Origin: Streptomyces sp. B93
Lineage (GTDB): Bacteria > Actinomycetota > Actinomycetes > Streptomycetales > Streptomycetaceae
Reading direction: 5' to 3'
DNA length: 64,000 nucleotides
Assembly: GCF_018070565.1 (NCBI RefSeq)
Contig: NZ_JAGPXL010000008.1
Span: 124,001 to 188,000, forward strand
The notes below the pieces were generated by a model. It saw only the letters and a list, made by a program, of their open reading frames with translations. It was not told the DNA's origin and did not search any database. A program made the position numbers and the translations under genes. Position 1 is the stretch's first letter; every line of letters begins with the position of its first letter. Of this stretch, positions 59,228 through 64,000 are shown one piece after another.

Positions 59228-60070
59228 ATGGCGAACAAGGTGAACGCCGAGATCGGCGTGATCGGTGGCTCCGGCTTCTACTCGTTCCTCGACGACGTGA
59301 CCGAGGTCCAGGTGGACACGCCGTACGGAGCGCCCAGTGACTCCCTCTTCCTAGGCGAGATCGCCGGCCGTCGGGTCGCCTTCCTGCCCCGGCATGGACG
59401 CGGCCACCATCTGCCGCCGCACCGGATCAACTACCGCGCCAACCTGTGGGCGCTGCGGTCGGTCGGGGTGCGCCAGGTCCTCGGGCCGTGCGCGGTGGGC
59501 GGACTGCGGCCCGAGTACGGGCCGGGCACGCTGCTCGTGCCGGACCAGCTGGTCGACCGCACGAAGTCCCGGGCCTCGTCGTACTTCGACGGCCTCCCGC
59601 TGCCCGACGGCCGGGTGCCGAACGTCGTGCACGTGTCCCTGGCCGACCCGTACTGCCCCACCGGGCGCGCGGCGGCGCTGAAGGCGGCCCGCGGACGGGA
59701 CTGGGAGCCGGTGGACGGCGGCACGCTGGTCGTGGTCGAGGGGCCGCGGTTCTCGACCCGTGCGGAATCGTTGTGGCACCGGGCGCAGGGCTGGTCCGTG
59801 GTCGGCATGACCGGCCACCCCGAGGCGGCGCTCGCCCGGGAGCTGGAGCTGTGCTACGCGTCCATGGCCCTGGTCACCGACCTGGACGCGGGCGCCGAGA
59901 CCGGCGAGGGCGTCTCTCACGACGAGGTGCTGCGGGTGTTCGCGGCGAACGTGGACCGGCTGCGGGGCGTGCTCTTCGACGCGGTGGCCGCGCTGCCCGC
60001 GACCGAGGAGCGGGACTGTCTGTGCACGACTGCGCTGGGCGGTATGGATCCGGGGTTCGAGCTGCCGTAG
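59228..60070 (+). CDS. mtnP: MTA/purine nucleoside phosphorylase family protein
   Basis: A 280-residue member of the MTAP/PNP family. Residues IGVIGGSGFYSFLD (N-terminus, phosphate-binding) and FLPRHGRGHHLPPHRINYRANLWALRSVGV are characteristic, followed by VVEGPRFSTRAESLWHRAQGWSVVGMTGHPEAALARELELCYASMALVTDLDAG. The T/MTGHPEA segment fits MTAP-like proteins, but some Streptomyces homologues may use other nucleosides. It would phosphorolyse methylthioadenosine or a purine nucleoside in the cytosol for salvage. Confidence 0.92.
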   Translation: MANKVNAEIGVIGGSGFYSFLDDVTEVQVDTPYGAPSDSLFLGEIAGRRVAFLPRHGRGHHLPPHRINYRANLWALRSVGVRQVLGPCAVGGLRPEYGPGTLLVPDQLVDRTKSRASSYFDGLPLPDGRVPNVVHVSLADPYCPTGRAAALKAARGRDWEPVDGGTLVVVEGPRFSTRAESLWHRAQGWSVVGMTGHPEAALARELELCYASMALVTDLDAGAETGEGVSHDEVLRVFAANVDRLRGVLFDAVAALPATEERDCLCTTALGGMDPGFELP

Positions 60071-60177
60071 GTGAGGCGGGGCGGGGGGTGAGGCGGCGCG
60101 ACGCGGGGCAGGGCGCGGCGGGGCGCGGCGGCGGAACTTCTCGTTCGAGTGGGCGAGTTGTCCACAACCTGTGAGTA

Positions 60178-60924
60178 GTGCACGGGCTCCGGCGGGCCAC
60201 GCCGGGAGGCCTCATCGTGGACGGGCAAGCCGATCCGTTGCCGCGTCTCGCGCCGTCCCAGGTGGTGGTCCCCGTGCCCGTGTCTCCTCCCTCGCCGTCT
60301 TCTTCGTCCTTCTCCCCTTCCTCCTGCGCGGCTCCGCTGCCGTTCCCGTCCGGCACCGAGGTGCCTCCCGGCCGTGAGGTGCCCGGCTTCGCTCCCGTTC
60401 GGGTGCGTGGCGGGCGGGCGGGGTTGCGCCGGTTGGTACGGCATCGGCGGCGGGCCGTAGCCGCCGGGCTGGCCGTCACCGCCGCCGCGCTGGTGGCCGC
60501 CGGGCCACGTGCACCGTCGGAACCCGCGCGGGACGCGCAGGCCTCCCGCGGCCACCCTGTCGTGCGGCCGGAGCGGGAGCCGGGCCGGGCGGACGAGCGG
60601 CGCGGCGACCGGCGGGTGACCGCACCGGTGCGGATCGCCGACGCGGCCACGGCGCGGCTGCTGCGGCCCGGCGACCGGGTCGATGTCATCGCCGCGGAGG
60701 AGACGGCGACCGGCCAAGAGGCCAGGGTGGTCGCGCGCGGCGCGGTGGTCAGCAGGACACCCGAGCCGTTGCGGGCCACCGCCGATCCGGACGACGCGAC
60801 CGTGACGGACCTGGACGGGTCGACCGAAACCGGTGCGCTGGTGCTGCTCTCCGTCCCGCGCTCGGCGGCGGCGGACCTGGCGGGCGCGAGCGCCACGGCA
60901 CGGCTGGCGGTGACGCTGTGGTGA
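60178..60924 (+). CDS. CpaB/RcpC-like SAF-domain membrane protein
   Basis: A 248-residue protein. A Ser/Pro-rich N-terminus is followed by a basic stretch, one helix (about 92-108, AVAAGLAVTAAALVAAG), and a C-terminal domain VTAPVRIADAATARLLRPGDRVDVIAAEETATGQEARVVARGAVVSRTPEPL...GALVLLSVPRSAAADLAGASATARLAVTLW, the pattern of the CpaB/RcpC Flp-pilus assembly family. No other tad/flp genes are near, so pilus assembly is not supported by context. The GTG at 60178 is the first start. A later in-frame GTG (near 60217) could be used. Confidence 0.75.
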   Translation: MHGLRRATPGGLIVDGQADPLPRLAPSQVVVPVPVSPPSPSSSSFSPSSCAAPLPFPSGTEVPPGREVPGFAPVRVRGGRAGLRRLVRHRRRAVAAGLAVTAAALVAAGPRAPSEPARDAQASRGHPVVRPEREPGRADERRGDRRVTAPVRIADAATARLLRPGDRVDVIAAEETATGQEARVVARGAVVSRTPEPLRATADPDDATVTDLDGSTETGALVLLSVPRSAAADLAGASATARLAVTLW

Positions 60925-61071
60925 TCGGTGCGCCACGCCCTGTGCGCACAGCCGGACCTGACGCTACATCAAGCCGCCTCCTCGAACGCCCCCGTTGGAC
61001 AGTCCCGCAGGGCCCTGACGTAGGTTGCGGAGCGTTTTGTTCCGTGACTTGTTCCGCGCCGTGGGCGCGTG

Positions 61072-61084
61072 AGGAGAGGCTCCT
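61072..61084 (+). promoter_or_regulatory. hairpin covering the mscL ribosome site
   Basis: AGGAG-AGG-CTCCT is a 5-bp stem with a 3-nt loop, ending 2 nt before the mscL GTG. It contains the only Shine-Dalgarno-like sequence. Upstream, TTGTTCCG is directly repeated at 61037-61044 and 61049-61056. The hairpin could limit translation unless melted. Confidence 0.4.
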
Positions 61085-61086
61085 AA

Positions 61087-61563
61087 GTGAGCGAGAAGCA
61101 GGGACCGAGCGTCTGGCAGGGCTTCAAGACCTTCCTGATGCGCGGGAACGTCATCGACCTGGCCGTGGCGGTGGTCATCGGCGCCGCCTTCACCAACATC
61201 GTCAACTCGGTGGTGAAGGGCGTCATCAACCCACTGGTCGGCGCGATCGGCACACAGAACCTCGACAGCTACCAGTCATGCCTGAAGGGCCCCTGCGTGG
61301 TGGCCGAGGACGGCACGGTCACCAGCGGCGTGACGATCCTCTGGGGGTCCGTGCTGGGGGCCACGCTCAGCTTCGTGATCACCGCGGCGGTGGTCTACTT
61401 CATCATGGTCCTGCCGATGTCGAAGTACCTGGCCCGGCAGGAGGCCCGCCGCAAGGCGCGGGAAGGCACCCACGAGGTCATCGAGGTGACCGAGCTGGAG
61501 GTGCTCAAGGAGATCCGCGACGCCCTGGTCGCGCAGCGGGGCACGGGGCCCGACCGGCGCTGA
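61087..61563 (+). CDS. mscL: large-conductance mechanosensitive channel
   Basis: A 158-residue MscL. The N-terminal helix and first transmembrane pore helix are FKTFLMRGNVIDLAVAVVIGAAFTNIVNSVVKGVINPLVG, the MscL signature. A periplasmic loop with two Cys (YQSCLKGPCVV) precedes TM2 (about 90-112), and a charged C-terminal helix (EVTELEVLKEIRDALVAQR) follows. It releases solutes on hypo-osmotic shock. Start is GTG 61087. The paired Cys in the loop might form a disulfide. Confidence 0.95.
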   Translation: MSEKQGPSVWQGFKTFLMRGNVIDLAVAVVIGAAFTNIVNSVVKGVINPLVGAIGTQNLDSYQSCLKGPCVVAEDGTVTSGVTILWGSVLGATLSFVITAAVVYFIMVLPMSKYLARQEARRKAREGTHEVIEVTELEVLKEIRDALVAQRGTGPDRR

Positions 61564-61567
61564 CGTC

Positions 61568-61583
61568 GGCCCGCGGGCGGGCC
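61568..61583. terminator. terminator hairpin after mscL
   Basis: GGCCCG (61568-61573), loop CGGG, CGGGCC (61578-61583), 6-bp stem 4 nt after the mscL stop and 11 nt before the end of the convergent small gene. Confidence 0.55.
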
Positions 61584-61594
61584 GGGACCGGCGG

Positions 61595-61780
61595 TCAGAG
61601 GTGGTGCGGCGGCTTCTCGTCGAGGAAGCGCTTCAGGTCGTCCGCGCTGTCCCCGCCCGTCGTACCCGGCCGCTCGCCCCACCCGCGGTCCGTGTCGTCC
61701 GAGGACTGCTGGTCCAGCGGGTCGTCGAAGATCAGCGGGGCCTTGGGCTCGCGCGGCTCGGGGGCGGATGCGGTGGTCAT
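61595..61780 (-). CDS. small acidic protein, unknown function
   Basis: A 61-residue hydrophilic protein, MTTASAPEPREPKAPLIFDDPLDQQSSDDTDRGWGERPG..., ending DLKRFLDEKPPHHL. The final DLKRFLDEKPPHH resembles a short conserved helix seen in similar small Streptomyces proteins from memory. GGAGG lies only 1 nt before the ATG at 61780, closer than usual. It is divergent from ltrA. No domain was recognised. Confidence 0.7.
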   Translation of the reverse strand: MTTASAPEPREPKAPLIFDDPLDQQSSDDTDRGWGERPGTTGGDSADDLKRFLDEKPPHHL

Positions 61781-61865
61781 GCCTCCAGGGTACGGGGCCC
61801 GGGACGCGCGCTTTCGTACGCTGGTTCCGAAGACTTTCGGCCAGGTATCTGCTGGACTTGATCTC

Positions 61866-63116
61866 ATGATGTCCAGTTCAACACCGCCCACCGGACCGGC
61901 CGAGTCTTCCGGCGGGCGGTTCCCACAGGCTCCGGTGCGGCCGCTCATCGCCCGCACCCGCACCGAGGTGCACCGCGGCGCCACCCCGCTTGAGCTGTTC
62001 TTCGACCTCTGCTTCGTGGTGGCCGTCGCCCAGGCGGGCGTCCAGCTGGTGCACGCCCTCGCGGAGGGCCATGTCGGCGAGGGCATCCTGGACTACGCGA
62101 TGGTGTTCTTCGCCATCTGGTGGGCCTGGATGAACTTCACCTGGTTCGCCTCGGCGTACGACAACGACGACGCGCTGTACCGGGTCGTCACCCTGGTGCA
62201 GATGGCGGGCGTCCTGGTGCTCGCCGCGGGGGTGACGCGGGCCTTCGACGACCACGACTACGGGCTCGTGGTGCTGGGCTATGTGTTCATGCGCGTGGCG
62301 ATGGCCGCGCAGTGGCTGCGGGCCGCGAGAACGGCCCGGGGCGCCGAGAGAACGGTCGCCGTGCGGTACGCGGTCGGGGTGCTGGTCTGCCAGGTCGGCT
62401 GGATGGGACTGCTGGTCCTGCCGGAACCCGTCCGCCCCTGGCTGTTCCTGGCGATGGCGGTCGCGGAGCTGTCCGTACCGGTGATCGCGGAACGCAGCCG
62501 CCCCACGACCTGGCACCCCCGGCACATCGCCGAACGGTACGGACTGTTCACGATCATCGTGCTCGGCGAGACGATCCTCGCGGCCACGGTCGCCGTGAAG
62601 TCGGCCGCCGACGAGCACGAGGCGCTGGGTGAGCTGCTGCCGATCGCCACGGGCGGGCTGCTGATCGTGTTCTCCGCCTGGTGGATCTACTTCGTGGTGC
62701 CGATCCACGGGCATCTGCGCTCCAACAGACAGTCGTTCCTGTGGGGTTACGGCCACTATCTGATCTTCGCGTCGGCCGCGGCGATCGGCGCGGGCCTGGA
62801 GGTGGCGGTCGAGCAGGCGGTCGGCGTGGCCCACATCTCCACCCTGGCCGCCTCCGCGTCGGTGACCCTGCCCGCCGCGCTGTACCTGCTGTCCGTATGG
62901 GCCCTGCACGCACGGCACTTCAAGGTGGGCCTGGCCCAGCAGATCGTCCTGCCGACCACGGCGCTGCTGGTGATCTGCTGCACCTTCCTCGGCGACTGGG
63001 CGGTCCTGGCGGCGGGCGTGGTGTCGGGACTCTCGGTGGCGACCGGCGTGATCCTGTCGGCGCGCACGACCGCGACCCGAGAACACCGGACACCGGACAG
63101 CACACTGACCTCATGA
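61866..63116 (+). CDS. ltrA: low-temperature-requirement protein A family membrane protein
   Basis: A 416-residue polytopic protein of the LtrA family (first described in Listeria). The family opening is HRGATPLELFFDLCFVVAVAQ, followed by about 11 helices, AIWWAWMNFTWFASAYDNDD, and HIAERYGLFTIIVLGETILAATVAV. The function is not established. A transporter-like role has been suggested. Two adjacent ATGs are possible starts (61866, 61869). The stop overlaps the next ATG by 4 nt. Confidence 0.92.
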   Translation: MMSSSTPPTGPAESSGGRFPQAPVRPLIARTRTEVHRGATPLELFFDLCFVVAVAQAGVQLVHALAEGHVGEGILDYAMVFFAIWWAWMNFTWFASAYDNDDALYRVVTLVQMAGVLVLAAGVTRAFDDHDYGLVVLGYVFMRVAMAAQWLRAARTARGAERTVAVRYAVGVLVCQVGWMGLLVLPEPVRPWLFLAMAVAELSVPVIAERSRPTTWHPRHIAERYGLFTIIVLGETILAATVAVKSAADEHEALGELLPIATGGLLIVFSAWWIYFVVPIHGHLRSNRQSFLWGYGHYLIFASAAAIGAGLEVAVEQAVGVAHISTLAASASVTLPAALYLLSVWALHARHFKVGLAQQIVLPTTALLVICCTFLGDWAVLAAGVVSGLSVATGVILSARTTATREHRTPDSTLTS

Positions 63117-64000
63117 CAGCAGACGCATTGACGGACGTGGCCGGGCTGCGGGTGGGACATGCGACGCGGAACGGGGACGGGTGGCTCACCGGTACGACGG
63201 TCGTGCTCGCACCGCAGGGCGGCGCGGTCGCCGCGGTGGACGTGCGCGGCGGCGGACCCGGCACCAAGGAGACCGACGCCCTCGATCCGCGCAACCTGGT
63301 GCAGAAGGCCGAGGCGGTGGTCCTGACGGGCGGCAGCGCCTACGGACTGGACGCGGCGTCCGGGGTGATGGCCTGGCTGGAGGAGCAGCGGCGGGGGGTG
63401 CGGGTCGGGCCGGACCCGGCGCATGTGGTGCCGGTGGTGCCCGCCGCCTGCGTCTTCGACCTGGGGCGCGGCGGTGACTTCCGGGCCAGGCCGGACGCTG
63501 CGCTCGGCCGGGCGGCCGTCGAGGCGGCCGCGGCCACCGAGTACGGCGGGCCGGTGGCGGAGGGCTGCGTCGGCGCCGGGACGGGGGCGGTGGTCGGGAC
63601 GGTGAAGGGCGGCGTCGGCACCGCGAGCACCCTGCTCGGCTCGGGGATCACGGTGGCGGCGCTGGTGGTGGCGAACGCGGCGGGAGAGGGGGTGGACCCG
63701 GAGACGGGGGTGCTGTATGGGGAGCTGTTCCAGGGACGGGTGGAGTATCCGGAAGCACGGGTGCACGAGGCGGCGCGCGGGCGGCTGGCGGAGGTCGCGG
63801 CCAGGAACGCGCCACCCCCGCTGAACACCACGCTCGCGGTCGTCGCCACCGACGCGGAGCTGTCGAAGGCGCAGGCGCAGAAGCTGGCCGGTACCTCCCA
63901 CGACGGGATCGCGCGGGCGGTGCGGCCGGTGCACCTCCTCAGCGACGGCGACACGGTGTTCGCGCTGGCGACCGGGGAACGCCCGCTGGACCCGCACCCG
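63113..64000 (+). CDS. P1-family (DmpA/S58) aminopeptidase, 3' end outside window
   Basis: 296 residues are visible and the frame is open at the window edge. The protein opens TDVAGLRVGHATRNGDGWLTGTTVVLAP and contains DVRGGGPGTKETDALDPRNLVQKAEAVVLTGGSAYGLDAASGVMAWLEE, the DmpA/NylC-like Ntn-hydrolase family. Candidate self-cleavage and nucleophile lie in PPPLNTTLAVVATDAEL near residue 238 (Asn-Thr). Such enzymes remove N-terminal amino acids or cleave amides. Its ATG overlaps the ltrA stop, so it is translationally coupled. Confidence 0.9.
   Translation, partial: MTADALTDVAGLRVGHATRNGDGWLTGTTVVLAPQGGAVAAVDVRGGGPGTKETDALDPRNLVQKAEAVVLTGGSAYGLDAASGVMAWLEEQRRGVRVGPDPAHVVPVVPAACVFDLGRGGDFRARPDAALGRAAVEAAAATEYGGPVAEGCVGAGTGAVVGTVKGGVGTASTLLGSGITVAALVVANAAGEGVDPETGVLYGELFQGRVEYPEARVHEAARGRLAEVAARNAPPPLNTTLAVVATDAELSKAQAQKLAGTSHDGIARAVRPVHLLSDGDTVFALATGERPLDPHP

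Overview
The window is chromosomal DNA of a Streptomyces. Coding sequence is very GC-rich with G/C at third codon positions, GTG, TTG and probably CTG starts are common, stop-start overlaps of the ATGA/GTGA kind are frequent, and lineage-specific genes (ssgE, sepX, rpfB, PMT) are present. From memory the gene order follows the core-chromosome stretch of S. coelicolor around SCO3130 to SCO3190. I see no insertion sequence, prophage, CRISPR array, rRNA or integrative element. The only clearly broken gene is a Phd/YefM-type antitoxin with a one-base frameshift at 377-383.

Layout. 1-2.3 kb: end of a TetR-type regulator, frameshifted antitoxin, glyoxalase-like protein, tam and its divergent regulator tamR around a perfect palindrome. 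2.3-10.2 kb: a LuxR-type response regulator, a GNAT enzyme, the galactose operon galT-galE-galK, a divergent Na+/solute symporter with a small membrane protein, and an atypical response regulator lacking the phospho-acceptor Asp. 10.4-16 kb: two tandem Pro-rich, membrane-anchored PQQ-type beta-propeller proteins and an ABC-F ATPase. 16-23 kb: a secreted peptidoglycan amidase, then ispE, rsmA, rpfB and tatD, a zinc-ribbon protein, an interspersed repeat and rsmI. 23-28.5 kb: protein O-mannosyltransferase and two tandem MecA-type penicillin-binding proteins. 28.5-31.6 kb: ssgE and a divergent energy-coupling-factor metal transporter (cbiMN fusion, cbiQ, cbiO) behind a possible Nur site.

31.6-40.6 kb: serine hydrolase, DUF1876 protein, prolyl-tRNA editing protein, MMPL exporter with its TetR repressor, a large tricorn protease and a small hydrophilic protein. 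40.7-44.9 kb: a translationally coupled cassette of Baeyer-Villiger-type monooxygenase, alpha/beta hydrolase and SDR, divergent from a MerR regulator. 44.9-52.5 kb: exonuclease III, GNAT, tRNA-Ala(CGC), then sepX, rimJ-like, mogA/moaB, moaC, moeA/glp and galU, which I read as a combined cell-division and molybdopterin locus, followed by fthC. 52.5-64 kb: penicillin acylase family protein, cation/proton antiporter, MFS exporter behind a heavily structured leader, an FmdB-type zinc-ribbon gene under a CIRCE element, an MTA-phosphorylase-like enzyme, a CpaB/RcpC-like SAF protein, mscL, a small protein, LtrA and a P1-family peptidase running off the window.

The main theme is envelope and septum biology (amidase, Rpf, PMT, PBPs, SsgE, SepX, Glp, MscL) mixed with housekeeping enzymes. 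The observations most worth a second look are the CIRCE site at fmdB, the sepX-glp neighbourhood, the possible Nur-controlled leaderless metal transporter, the structured leader of the MFS gene, the receiver without its Asp, and the frameshifted antitoxin. No clearly novel multi-gene system is proven by the sequence.
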